Source of the DNA: an uncultured Atopobium sp.
GTDB lineage: Bacteria > Actinomycetota > Coriobacteriia > Coriobacteriales > Atopobiaceae
Assembly: GCA_946647055.1 (NCBI GenBank)
Contig: CAMPCT010000108.1
Span: forward strand, 1-7,126
Length of the DNA: 7,126 nt
Reading direction: 5' to 3'
Shown: positions 1 to 6,575 of the stretch, piece by piece
How positions within the stretch are numbered: the stretch's first letter is position 1
How the letters are laid out: every line of letters starts with the position of its first letter
Position numbers and translations under genes: made by a program
Notes under the pieces: generated by a model
Seen by the model: the letters and a program-made list of their open reading frames with translations, nothing else
Databases searched by the model: none
Told to the model about the DNA's origin: nothing

Positions 1-416
1 TCGACGCCCAGACCATCATCTACGGTCACCACCTCAAGAACGGCGCCATGTTCAAGCAGATCGCCGACATGGAGAACCAGGGCTTCTTCGACAGCATCCA
101 CACCATCTGGTACGTCACGAGGGATGCCACCTACAAGCTCCAGCCGCTCTTCCTGTACTACACCAACCCCGACGACACCAACGTCCGCGTGTTCAGCTTC
201 GAGTCCGACGAGGCGTTCCGCGCCTACCTGCTGGACATCCTGCACAACAAGGGCGTCACCATGAACCCCGACGCCGAGACCATCATTGGCAGCACGACAC
301 GCGTGCTCACGCTGTCCACCTGCAACTACATCGAGGGACAGGGCCGCTCCATCCTCGTCTGCGTCGAGCAGTCGACGGTCGAGGCGGCACTTGGCACGAC
401 GGAGACAACAAACTAG
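1..416 (+). CDS. srtB: Class B sortase, 3' part (5' end outside the window)
   Basis: Sortases are membrane-anchored cysteine transpeptidases that act on the outer face of the membrane, cutting a sorting signal in a secreted protein and joining it to the cell wall or to a pilin subunit. The reading frame is open from base 3 and gives 137 visible residues ending in TAG at 414-416. The segment IIYGHH (bases 15-32) holds the catalytic His, LSTC (312-323) the catalytic Cys, and the Arg eight residues later (345-347) is placed as the third active-site residue. The YGHH form and the long insertion between His and Cys fit class B. There is no C-terminal membrane helix, as expected for class B, whose anchor is N-terminal and is missing here. 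An internal ATG at 48 is not the start, because the catalytic His lies before it. Its substrate is not visible. The gap to purM is only 55 bases. Confidence 0.9.
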   Translation, partial: DAQTIIYGHHLKNGAMFKQIADMENQGFFDSIHTIWYVTRDATYKLQPLFLYYTNPDDTNVRVFSFESDEAFRAYLLDILHNKGVTMNPDAETIIGSTTRVLTLSTCNYIEGQGRSILVCVEQSTVEAALGTTETTN

Positions 417-460
417 CATGCGGCGACCGCGCCATCCGACCTGCGGGGGCCGGACACCAG

Positions 461-467
461 AAGGAGG
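461..467 (+). promoter_or_regulatory. Ribosome binding site that sets the purM start
   Basis: AAGGAGG lies four bases before ATG 472. The frame is open much further upstream, with in-frame ATGs at 286 and 418, but neither has a comparable site, and PurM-like sequence begins only after 472. This site therefore decides the start. Confidence 0.85.
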
Positions 468-471
468 AGAC

Positions 472-1542
472 ATGAGCGAGGCACCAAGGCACGTCACCTA
501 CGAGGATGCCGGAGTCGACACCGCCGAGGGAGCGCGTGCCGTCGATGCCATCAAGGCAGCCGTGGCAGCGACCAACCGTCCCGAGGTCATCGGCGGGCTG
601 GGCGGCTTTGGCTCGTGCTTCTCGGCCGCGGCGATCAAGGACATGGAGGACCCGGTGCTGGTGAGCGGCACGGATGGCGTGGGAACCAAGCTCGCCATCG
701 CCCAGCTGCTCGACGAGAACGGCACCGTGGGCGAGGACCTGGTGGCCATGTGCGTCGACGACGTGGTGGTCGTGGGAGCCGAGCCCCTCTTCTTCCTCGA
801 CTACGTCGCCATCGGCAAGCTCAAGGCCGAGACGGTCGCGCCCATCGTCGAGGGCATCGCCCGCGGCTGCCAGCTCTCGGGCTGCGCGCTGGTGGGCGGC
901 GAGATGGCCGAGCACCCCGGCGTCATGGCGCCCGACGACTACGACCTCGCCGGCTTTGTGGTGGGCGTCGTCGACCGCCCCAAGATGATCGGACCCGAGC
1001 TGGTGCGCGAGGGTGACGTCATCCTGGGCGTCCCGTCAAGCGGCATCCACTCCAACGGCTACTCGCTCGTGCGCAAGGTCGCCATCGAGGGCAAGACGGT
1101 CGAGGAGCTGCGTGAGCCTCGCGAGGACCTGGGAGGGGAGAGCCTGGCCCAGGCCGTGCTGCGTCCCACCACCATCTACGCGGGCAAGCTCATCCGCGTG
1201 CTGCGCGGCGGTGCCCCCATCCACGCGATGGCGCACATCACCGGCGGCGGCATCACCGAGAACCTCGACCGCGCCATGCCGTCGAACCTCGACGCCCTGG
1301 TCGACCGCGGCGAGGACGGCGTGCCCGCCTGGGACGTCCCGCCCATCATCACCTATATGGTGCGCGAGGCGGGGCTCACGCCCGACGAGGCCTACCGCAC
1401 CTTCAACATGGGCGTGGGCATGGCCATCATCTGCGACCCCAACGACGTCGACGACGTCTGCGAGGCGCTCGAGGCCGAGGGTCTGGCCCCGTTCCAGATG
1501 GGCGAGGTCATTCCCGGCACCGGCAAGGTCCAATATCGGTAA
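472..1542 (+). CDS. purM: Phosphoribosylformylglycinamidine cyclo-ligase (AIR synthetase)
   Basis: PurM closes the imidazole ring, turning formylglycinamidine ribonucleotide into aminoimidazole ribonucleotide with ATP, in de novo purine synthesis in the cytoplasm. The 356-residue product has the usual family length of about 350. Family motifs appear in order: YEDAGVD (residues 10-16), GGLGGFG (41-47), SGTDGVGTK (65-73, nucleotide and phosphate binding), GAEPLFFLDY (102-111), GGEMAEHPG (142-150), PSSGIHSNGYSL (188-199) and HITGGGITENL (255-265). The acidic pair after VAMC is VDD, where many homologues have VND. The reading frame is intact. purN follows 103 bases later on the same strand, so the two are probably cotranscribed. 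Whether the sortase gene upstream shares the transcript is unclear: the 55-base gap shows no convincing terminator. Confidence 0.97.
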   Translation: MSEAPRHVTYEDAGVDTAEGARAVDAIKAAVAATNRPEVIGGLGGFGSCFSAAAIKDMEDPVLVSGTDGVGTKLAIAQLLDENGTVGEDLVAMCVDDVVVVGAEPLFFLDYVAIGKLKAETVAPIVEGIARGCQLSGCALVGGEMAEHPGVMAPDDYDLAGFVVGVVDRPKMIGPELVREGDVILGVPSSGIHSNGYSLVRKVAIEGKTVEELREPREDLGGESLAQAVLRPTTIYAGKLIRVLRGGAPIHAMAHITGGGITENLDRAMPSNLDALVDRGEDGVPAWDVPPIITYMVREAGLTPDEAYRTFNMGVGMAIICDPNDVDDVCEALEAEGLAPFQMGEVIPGTGKVQYR

Positions 1543-1547
1543 TCAGC

Positions 1548-1633
1548 GGACGAGACAGTTGGGGACGGTTCTCAACTGTCTCATTCTGTTTTGGAAATGA
1601 GACAGTTGAGAACCGTCCCCAACTGTCTCGTCC
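1548..1633. repeat. REPIN/MITE-like perfect 38-bp inverted repeat between purM and purN
   Basis: The left arm 1548-1585 and right arm 1596-1633 are exact reverse complements over 38 bases, separated by a 10-base loop (1586-1595). Each arm is itself an imperfect palindrome: GAGACAGTTG and its complement CAACTGTCTC occur at 1552-1561, 1573-1582, 1599-1608 and 1620-1629, alternating in orientation around a GGGACGGTTCT core. Two inverted palindromes joined as one unit is the layout of a REPIN, the dispersed repeat mobilised in trans by REP-associated tyrosine transposases. I recall GGGGACGGTTCT-type repeats from several bacterial genomes, but have not verified this. The element starts five bases after the purM stop and ends immediately before the purN ribosome binding site. 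No transposase is present in the window. A Rho-independent terminator is unlikely, because no T tract follows the right arm. Confidence 0.85.
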
Positions 1634-1645
1634 AAGGAGGAAGAC

Positions 1646-2254
1646 ATGACCATCAAGCTGGGCGTTCTCATCAGTGGAAGCGGCACCAACCTCCAGGCGC
1701 TCATCGACCGCATCGCCGACGGCTCGCTCGACGCCACCATCGAGCTGGTCATCTCGTCGCGCGCCGATGCCTACGGCCTCATGCGCGCCGAGGCCGCCGG
1801 CATCCAGACGCTCACCATCGAGAAGAACCTCTACGACGAGGACTTCACCGCCGACCGCGTCATTGCCGCCGAGCTGCGCTACCGCGGCGTCGACTATGTG
1901 GTCATGGCCGGCTACATGCGCATGATCCACGCGCCTATCCTCGACGCCTTCCCCAACCGCGTCGTCAACCTGCACCCGGCCCTGCTCCCCAGCTTCAAGG
2001 GTGCCCACGGCATCCAGGACGCCTATGACTACGGCGTCAAGGTCACGGGCATCACGGTCCACTTCGCCGATGACAAGTACGACTGCGGCCCCATCATCGC
2101 CCAGCGTGCCATCGCCATCGAGGAGGGCTGGTCGGTCGACGAGCTCGAGGAGCACATCCACGAGATGGAGCACGAGCTTCTGCCCGAGGTCATCCAGCTG
2201 CTGGCCGAGGACCGCGTCCACGTGCGCGAGAACGGCACGGTCGCGATCAGCTAG
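1646..2254 (+). CDS. purN: Phosphoribosylglycinamide formyltransferase (10-formyl-THF dependent)
   Basis: PurN transfers a formyl group from 10-formyltetrahydrofolate to glycinamide ribonucleotide, two steps before PurM in the purine pathway. The product is 202 residues, close to the usual size. GSGTNLQ (residues 11-17) is the phosphate-binding loop. NLHPALLPSFKGAHG (108-122) carries the catalytic Asn108 and His110, and HFADDKYD (139-146) ends in Asp146, which aligns with the catalytic Asp144 of the E. coli enzyme. AAGGAGG at 1634-1640 stands five bases before the ATG. The inverted repeat ends at 1633, directly against this site, so a folded hairpin could hinder ribosome loading or protect the downstream mRNA. 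The gene ends 22 bases from the stop of the convergent minus-strand gene, and no terminator is evident between them. Confidence 0.96.
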   Translation: MTIKLGVLISGSGTNLQALIDRIADGSLDATIELVISSRADAYGLMRAEAAGIQTLTIEKNLYDEDFTADRVIAAELRYRGVDYVVMAGYMRMIHAPILDAFPNRVVNLHPALLPSFKGAHGIQDAYDYGVKVTGITVHFADDKYDCGPIIAQRAIAIEEGWSVDELEEHIHEMEHELLPEVIQLLAEDRVHVRENGTVAIS

Positions 2255-2276
2255 CCTATAGGGCGCGGCACGTCCG

Positions 2277-2807
2277 TCAATCGAGCAGGGACCGCGTGCG
2301 CGGGTCGGGGCGTACGGCCATGCTGGCGCCTGCCGCATGGAGCAACGCCATGTCCGTGTCCTTCTCGGGAACGAACGTGTTCCGCGTTGACGCGATGCCA
2401 AACATGAACGGCCCATCGTCGCCCTCGGCGTACACCTCGGCACGCTGGGGCACGGATCCCGTGACATGAATCCGCTCGACGGCAACGTCTCCCGCCAGAT
2501 ACCTCCGCAGCTCGCGGTCGCATCCGTAGGCGTCGTCATACCACCACTTGAGGTGCAGGCACGACCACGGCATGACCACGGCGCACAGGGCCACGTACGC
2601 GAGACAGGAAATCACCGGCGACTGCTCGACCAACGTGTCGACCAGCCCCGCGAAGTAGACGATGGCTGCCACGACCGCCATCGTCATGACCGGGATGACG
2701 AGCAGGAACACGGTCGGGTGCATGCCCGTGTGACACGGCTTGAACATGACCAGTTCGGGGTGGGCCATCAGGACCCGCCGCTCCTCCTCGGTCAGCGGCC
2801 GCGTCAC
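2277..2807 (-). CDS. Two-helix membrane protein of unknown function, coupled to the PP2C phosphatase
   Basis: I do not recognise this 176-residue protein. It has a short, charged N-terminus (residues 1-30), two hydrophobic segments at about 33-56 and 64-86 that look like a membrane hairpin, and a soluble C-terminal part of about 90 residues rich in acidic and aromatic positions. An in-out-in topology with both ends in the cytoplasm is likely, but inferred. The start is GTG at 2807-2805. It overlaps the phosphatase stop in the sequence GTGA and is preceded by AAGGAAG (2815-2821) seven bases upstream. The overlap implies translational coupling and a shared role with the phosphatase, perhaps as partner, membrane scaffold or target. 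The frame stays open upstream inside the phosphatase gene, but that extension is antisense-frame noise, not protein-like. No STAS or kinase motif is seen. Confidence 0.8.
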   Translation of the reverse strand: MTRPLTEEERRVLMAHPELVMFKPCHTGMHPTVFLLVIPVMTMAVVAAIVYFAGLVDTLVEQSPVISCLAYVALCAVVMPWSCLHLKWWYDDAYGCDRELRRYLAGDVAVERIHVTGSVPQRAEVYAEGDDGPFMFGIASTRNTFVPEKDTDMALLHAAGASMAVRPDPRTRSLLD

Positions 2808-4591
2808 GAGGCGTCTTCCTTCGGCCCCACGTAGGACAGGCACAGCATGGTGAGGTCGTCGAACTGCTCTGCGTCGCCAATGAAGTCGGCGACGGCCTGG
2901 GTGACGTTCTCGAGAAGCTCCCGCGGGTTCGCATCCGGCACGGAGTTCAGTGCCGTCAGCATGCGGTCGTTTCCAAGGAGCTTCTCCTCGGCGTCGGTCG
3001 CCTCGGGGAGGCCGTCGGTGTACAGGAACAGTCGTGAGCCGGGCTCGAGCTGGAGCTCGTAGTTCTTGTAGCCAATGCCAGCCATGACACCAACAAAGAG
3101 TCCGTGCTTGTCCTTCACGAGCTCGAAGGACCCGCCCGGATGCGCCAGGGCGGGGTAGAGGTGGCCGGCGTTGGCGGCCGTGAGCTTGCCCGTCGAGAGC
3201 TCGAGGATGCCTATCCACGCCGTGACGAACATGTCCGCGCGGTTGTTCTTGCAGATCGCGGCGTTGGCGTCTCGCAGGACCTCGGCCGGCGACTTGCCCA
3301 TCATGGCGTTGTTCGCGAAGATGATCTTCGATGCCATCATGAACAGCGCGGCGGGGATGCCCTTGCCAGAGACGTCCGCCATGACCAGGCACAGGTGGTC
3401 GTCGTCGACCAGGAAGTAGTCGTAGAAGTCGCCGCCCACGTCCTTGGCCGGGTCCATCGAGGCGTAGATGTCAAAGTCCTCGCGGTCTGGGAACGCGGGG
3501 AACACGTTGGGCAGCATGTCCGACTGGATGCGGTTTGCCAGCGTGAGCTCCGTGGCGATGCGCTCGCGCTCGCCCGCGATGGTCTCGATCTGGATCAGGA
3601 AGTCGTCAATCTCCTCGGCAAGGCCCGCCACGTCCTCCGACAGCTGCCCGATCTCGTTGCGGGACCGGATCTTGGAGAGGTTCTGGATGACGGTGTGGCT
3701 GTCCTTCGTCTCCGTGTAGAGGCGGATGTTCTGCTGGACCTGCGTGAGCGGGCGAAGGACCAGCAGGTAGATGAAGGTCAGGCAGAGAAGCGACAGGGCG
3801 ACCTGCAAGGCCATCGCCAAGGCACTCTCGCCGATCGTCTGGGCGGCCGCGTCTGCCTTCATGTCGGCCAGGCTATAGGTCAGTCCGAGCAGCACCGGAC
3901 GCCCGTCGATCGAGTCCAGCCGGGCGTAGTAGTCCATGTAGGCGCCCGCGTCGGCCAGGTACGCGTCGTTCTGCCAGGCGCTGCGCATGGCGTCCTGCAG
4001 GCTCTCGGACACCTCCACCGTGACGCCCAGCGTGTAGACCTCCTCGTAGTGCGTTCCGCGCACGGCCCCCTCGTCCGCCGCGCTAAAGAGGAAGAACTGC
4101 GTCCCAAAGTCCTCGTCCGTCACCACGCAGTAGAGGTACTCGATGTTGTAGCTGCGCTTTATCTCGTTGAGGTGCGTGATGAGCCAGGAGTAGGTGATCT
4201 CGGCGTAGAGCTTCTGGTCGTTGGGGGGCAGCGCCTCGAGCTCCGTGGACGTGGCGTAGTGCAGCTGGATCTCGGGGTGCCTGCGCGAGAAGAGGTGACA
4301 CAGCTCCTTGGTGCGTCCGCCCAGGATGAAGTCGGTGTCGTAGTCGATGCTCAGCTCGTCATAGTGCTCATACCAGTAGCGCAGCAGCCAGTTGTGCGCC
4401 GGGAACTCCTGGACGGCCCGCCTCACCTCGTCAGTGATCTCGTCGGCGAACTCCTCCGTGTGCCGGATGGTGTAGGAATTGGAGAGCCAGCTCTGGAACA
4501 GGAAGGTGAGTTGTCCTGTCAGCAGCACGCCGATGGCGAACACAAGCGCGACCTGAGGAATGATGCCAATACGCCTCTTGCCGGTGCCCAT
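2804..4591 (-). CDS. Membrane-anchored SpoIIE/RsbU-type PP2C serine phosphatase with extracytoplasmic sensor region
   Basis: The 595-residue product has a membrane helix at about 10-32, an extracytoplasmic region at about 33-255, a second helix at about 256-279, a HAMP-like and coiled linker at about 280-365, and a PP2C-type phosphatase domain at about 370-590. The metal-binding acids are present: GGDFYDYF (386-393), MADVSGKG (Asp406), FLYTDG (Asp526) and FDDLT (578-582). Family members remove phosphate from serine or threonine, typically on STAS anti-anti-sigma proteins, so this is likely a one-protein sensor that signals to a partner-switching or sigma-factor pathway. No STAS protein or anti-sigma kinase is encoded nearby. 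The sensor region resembles no ligand domain that I can name with confidence. A Cache-like fold is possible, and Cys98 and Cys155 could form a disulfide. The gene lies 63 bases after the DUF4256 gene and overlaps the following gene. Confidence 0.92.
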   Translation of the reverse strand: MGTGKRRIGIIPQVALVFAIGVLLTGQLTFLFQSWLSNSYTIRHTEEFADEITDEVRRAVQEFPAHNWLLRYWYEHYDELSIDYDTDFILGGRTKELCHLFSRRHPEIQLHYATSTELEALPPNDQKLYAEITYSWLITHLNEIKRSYNIEYLYCVVTDEDFGTQFFLFSAADEGAVRGTHYEEVYTLGVTVEVSESLQDAMRSAWQNDAYLADAGAYMDYYARLDSIDGRPVLLGLTYSLADMKADAAAQTIGESALAMALQVALSLLCLTFIYLLVLRPLTQVQQNIRLYTETKDSHTVIQNLSKIRSRNEIGQLSEDVAGLAEEIDDFLIQIETIAGERERIATELTLANRIQSDMLPNVFPAFPDREDFDIYASMDPAKDVGGDFYDYFLVDDDHLCLVMADVSGKGIPAALFMMASKIIFANNAMMGKSPAEVLRDANAAICKNNRADMFVTAWIGILELSTGKLTAANAGHLYPALAHPGGSFELVKDKHGLFVGVMAGIGYKNYELQLEPGSRLFLYTDGLPEATDAEEKLLGNDRMLTALNSVPDANPRELLENVTQAVADFIGDAEQFDDLTMLCLSYVGPKEDAS

Positions 4592-4596
4592 CGTCA

Positions 4597-4603
4597 CTTC
4601 CTT
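4597..4603 (-). promoter_or_regulatory. Ribosome binding site that sets the phosphatase start at 4591
   Basis: AAGGAAG on the minus strand is five bases from ATG 4591. An in-frame ATG at 4651 would add 20 residues, but it has no good site and its extension contains polar, non-helical sequence. The 4591 start places a Lys/Arg-rich tip directly before the first membrane helix, as expected. Confidence 0.75.
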
Positions 4604-4654
4604 CTTACCTTGGGACGGCCCCACCAGTTGCGCCTCGACGAGGGACCACATACC

Positions 4655-5176
4655 TTATACGCAAATATAGCCCCTCCATCCGCGGACGGAGTAGTAGGAA
4701 TCCGCGCCGTTATGAAAAGTGAAGACGACGCCGTAGCGCCGCTCGCAGAACAGCGCCCCTCCAAGCTGCCGGACCGCGTCTGGCGTCGCGATCCAGCTGG
4801 ATGTCTTGAGGTCAAACTCGCCAAGCTCCTGGAGCCTGCGGTAGAGCTCCTCGGTCATGAGCTCCACACCCATCTCCCGTGCCTGGTGGACGGCACTGCC
4901 TGCTGGCGGGTTCTTCTTGCGCCTCTGCAGGGCGAGGTCGTCGTAGCACAGGCTCCTCCTGCCCGCGGGGGTCTCCCTCGCACAGTCGCAGAAGACGATT
5001 CGACCGGAATCCGCGTCGACGCCGAGCACGTCCGGCTCGCCGCCGGTCTCCTCCATGCGCCTGAGGCTGTCGAGGGCTGCCGGGTCATCGCGCAGTCGCC
5101 TCTCCACGTCCTGCCAGTCCAGCTCCGGATGCCTGCCGACGTTCTCGTGGAACCTGGTCCTCAACAGCTCGAGCAT
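4655..5176 (-). CDS. DUF4256 family protein
   Basis: The 173-residue product matches the DUF4256 family as I remember it: a short, soluble bacterial protein of unknown function. Conserved stretches are MEETGGEPDV (residues 41-50), GRRSLCYDD (72-80), LGGALFCERRYG (138-149), and HNGA followed by a YY..RG.RG pattern (155-169). No signal peptide or membrane helix is seen. Cys63, Cys65, Cys77 and Cys144 are spread through the conserved blocks, but do not form an obvious zinc site. The start ATG at 5176 is preceded by AGGAAGGA about 12 bases upstream, a slightly long spacing, and no better in-frame start exists. The frame continues open upstream, but that part is not family-like. The gene lies between the rRNA methyltransferase (70 bases away) and the phosphatase (63 bases away), which gives no clear clue to function. 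Confidence 0.88.
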   Translation of the reverse strand: MLELLRTRFHENVGRHPELDWQDVERRLRDDPAALDSLRRMEETGGEPDVLGVDADSGRIVFCDCARETPAGRRSLCYDDLALQRRKKNPPAGSAVHQAREMGVELMTEELYRRLQELGEFDLKTSSWIATPDAVRQLGGALFCERRYGVVFTFHNGADSYYSVRGWRGYICV

Positions 5177-5215
5177 GGTCTCGTCACGTCCTTCCTGCCA
5201 ACGCTTCCCTTGGGC

Positions 5216-5221
5216 ATTGTA
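5216..5221 (-). promoter_or_regulatory. Possible -10 element before the DUF4256 gene
   Basis: TACAAT on the minus strand (ATTGTA on the plus strand) matches the -10 consensus at five of six positions and would give a 5' leader of about 33 bases. No good -35 stands at the right distance, so this is only a candidate for a promoter inside the otherwise closely packed minus-strand gene set. Confidence 0.25.
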
Positions 5222-5246
5222 CTTGCGGGCGCAACATGGGTCGTCC

Positions 5247-6422
5247 CTAGCGGAGCGCCAGCGAGCAGACGCATTCCACATGCTTGGTGTGCGGGAACAT
5301 GTCCACGGGCGCCACGCGCTCCAGACGGTAGCCCCGCTCACGAAGGACGAGCAGGTCTCGGGCCTGTGTCTGGACGTTGCACGAGACGTACGACACACGC
5401 TCGGCGCCAAGTGCCACCACGGCCGAGAGGAACTCCGGCGTAGAGCCGGCGCGCGGTGGGTCCATGACCACCACGTCGTAGCGAGCCCCGGCGGCAGCCT
5501 CGCGTACTATATATTCTGTTGCGTCGGCGCGCACGAAGCGACACCGCTCGCCCACGTCGTTGGCGGCGGCGTTGCGGCGCGCACAGCTCACGGCCCCGCT
5601 CACCTGTTCCACGCCCGTGACCTCGATGCCGCCTGCGTTCGCGGCGGCGCAGATGCCGATGGTGCCCGTGCCGCAGTAGGCGTCGAGCACGCGCATGCCG
5701 TCGGTCAGCCCAGCGCCGTCGATGGCCAGCTGGTAGAGTACCTCGGTCTGGGCGGGGTTGGTCTGGTAGAAGCTGGTGGGGCCGATCTCGAACTCGCAGC
5801 CTAGCAGGCGGTCGTGCATGATGCCGGGACCCCACAGCGTGCGGCACTCGCGTCCCAGGATGGCGTTGGTGCGCCGCGTGTTCACGTTCTGGACGATGGT
5901 GGTGAGTTGGGGACAGGCCTCGCGCAGGGCACCGACCAGCTTCTTCTCGTGCGGAAGCGCGTTGCCGTTGGTGACGAGCACGAGCATCGCGTCGTCGGTC
6001 GCGTACCCCTGTCGCAGCACGGCATGGCGCAGGACGCCCGTGCCCTGGTCCTCCGCATAGGCGGGGATGCGCAGCCTCCCGGCAGCGCGCGCGACGGCGT
6101 CGAGCACCTCGCGGGTGCCGGGGGCCTCCACCAGGCATGCATGGCAGGAGACGATGCGATGCGTCCCCGCGGCATAGAAGCCGCAGCGCAGCCGTCCTCC
6201 CTTGCCGGGGGCAAAGGGCGTCGCGGCCTTGTGACGGAAGGAGACGGGCTCGTCCATGCCGCGAACGTCGTCGATGGCGGCGCCGTCTTGTTCTGCCATC
6301 TCGCCAAAGAGTTCGCGAACGTACTCGCCCTTGCGGCGCAGCTGTATGGGGTAGGGGACCGCGAGCCACTCGCAGCCGCCGCACCTCTTGGCGATGGGGC
6401 ATGTGTACGTCCGATATCCCAT
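5247..6422 (-). CDS. rlmD: 23S rRNA (uracil-5-)-methyltransferase, RlmD/RlmC (RumA) family
   Basis: Enzymes of this family use S-adenosylmethionine to methylate carbon 5 of a uridine in 23S rRNA. The 391-residue product opens with CPIAKRCGGC, giving Cys8, Cys14 and Cys17, and Cys96 (HACLVE) completes a probable 4Fe-4S set. The SAM-binding part has FYQTNP (218-223), VLDAYCGTGTIGI (245-257) and MDPPRAG (320-326). YVSCN (345-349) holds the catalytic nucleophile Cys348, and Glu383 in HVECV is the probable general base. The N-terminal TRAM RNA-binding domain of RlmD and Bacillus RlmCD is missing: the Fe-S cysteines start seven residues from the start codon, as in the shorter RlmC. The target could therefore be U747, U1939 or both, and the symbol rests on family likeness only. 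No Shine-Dalgarno sequence precedes ATG 6422, so translation may be leaderless or weak. Confidence 0.9.
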   Translation of the reverse strand: MGYRTYTCPIAKRCGGCEWLAVPYPIQLRRKGEYVRELFGEMAEQDGAAIDDVRGMDEPVSFRHKAATPFAPGKGGRLRCGFYAAGTHRIVSCHACLVEAPGTREVLDAVARAAGRLRIPAYAEDQGTGVLRHAVLRQGYATDDAMLVLVTNGNALPHEKKLVGALREACPQLTTIVQNVNTRRTNAILGRECRTLWGPGIMHDRLLGCEFEIGPTSFYQTNPAQTEVLYQLAIDGAGLTDGMRVLDAYCGTGTIGICAAANAGGIEVTGVEQVSGAVSCARRNAAANDVGERCRFVRADATEYIVREAAAGARYDVVVMDPPRAGSTPEFLSAVVALGAERVSYVSCNVQTQARDLLVLRERGYRLERVAPVDMFPHTKHVECVCSLALR

Positions 6423-6537
6423 GTGGCAAGTGTAGCGCGTTGCGCGGCTGTTCTCGATGGCTCGTTCGCTTTGCTCGCGGTGCCGACTATTTGAAAAGGG
6501 AATACTTTTAATTCACGCCCGTATCACGCCACATCAG
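6423..6537. other. Divergent intergenic segment before the rRNA methyltransferase
   Basis: This part of the 427-base divergent gap contains no convincing gene. Its AT-rich patch at about 6487-6514 stands out against the GC-rich surroundings and probably holds promoter sequence for the minus-strand methyltransferase gene. I could not place a clear -35/-10 pair. A short GCGC-GTT-GCGC hairpin lies at 6435-6445, just before the methyltransferase start. Confidence 0.4.
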
Positions 6538-6546
6538 TGCTAGTAT
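6538..6546 (+). promoter_or_regulatory. Candidate extended -10 promoter for the vWA surface-protein gene
   Basis: TGCTAGTAT reads as an extended -10 element (TG, one base, then TAGTAT, which matches TATAAT at four of six positions). No good -35 is seen at 16-18 bases upstream, which extended -10 promoters can tolerate. It would start RNA near 6553 and give a leader of about 297 bases before ATG 6850. Confidence 0.45.
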
Positions 6547-6547
6547 T

Positions 6548-6575
6548 CTTCGAAGGTATACGATAAGGGTCGTAT
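6548..6575 (+). promoter_or_regulatory. Two palindromes at the presumed transcription start (operator-like or RNA 5' hairpin)
   Basis: CTTCGAAG at 6548-6555 is a perfect 8-base palindrome. ATACGA (6558-6563) and TCGTAT (6570-6575) form a perfect 6-base inverted repeat around TAAGGG. Both lie just downstream of the candidate -10, where a repressor could bind. The second could equally be a 5' hairpin of the transcript. Confidence 0.35.

Noticed and set aside
286..471. Upstream extension of purM from ATG 286 or 418
   Set aside because: It would overlap the sortase gene or add an Arg/Pro-rich stretch not found in PurM, and only ATG 472 has a strong ribosome binding site.
1548..1633. Rho-independent terminator between purM and purN
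   Set aside because: Neither arm is followed by a T tract, the arms are far longer than a usual terminator, and the right arm runs straight into the purN ribosome binding site.
5222..5240. Short hairpin (TTGCG-CC-CGCAA) downstream of the methyltransferase gene as a terminator
   Set aside because: The stem is five pairs with a two-base gap and no T tract follows, too weak to call.
3104..5443. A 779-codon plus-strand open frame across the phosphatase and DUF4256 genes
   Set aside because: It is a shadow of high-GC genes on the minus strand. Its product is a low-complexity Arg/Val/Gly/Leu-rich sequence without family motifs, while the minus-strand frames carry intact catalytic motifs.
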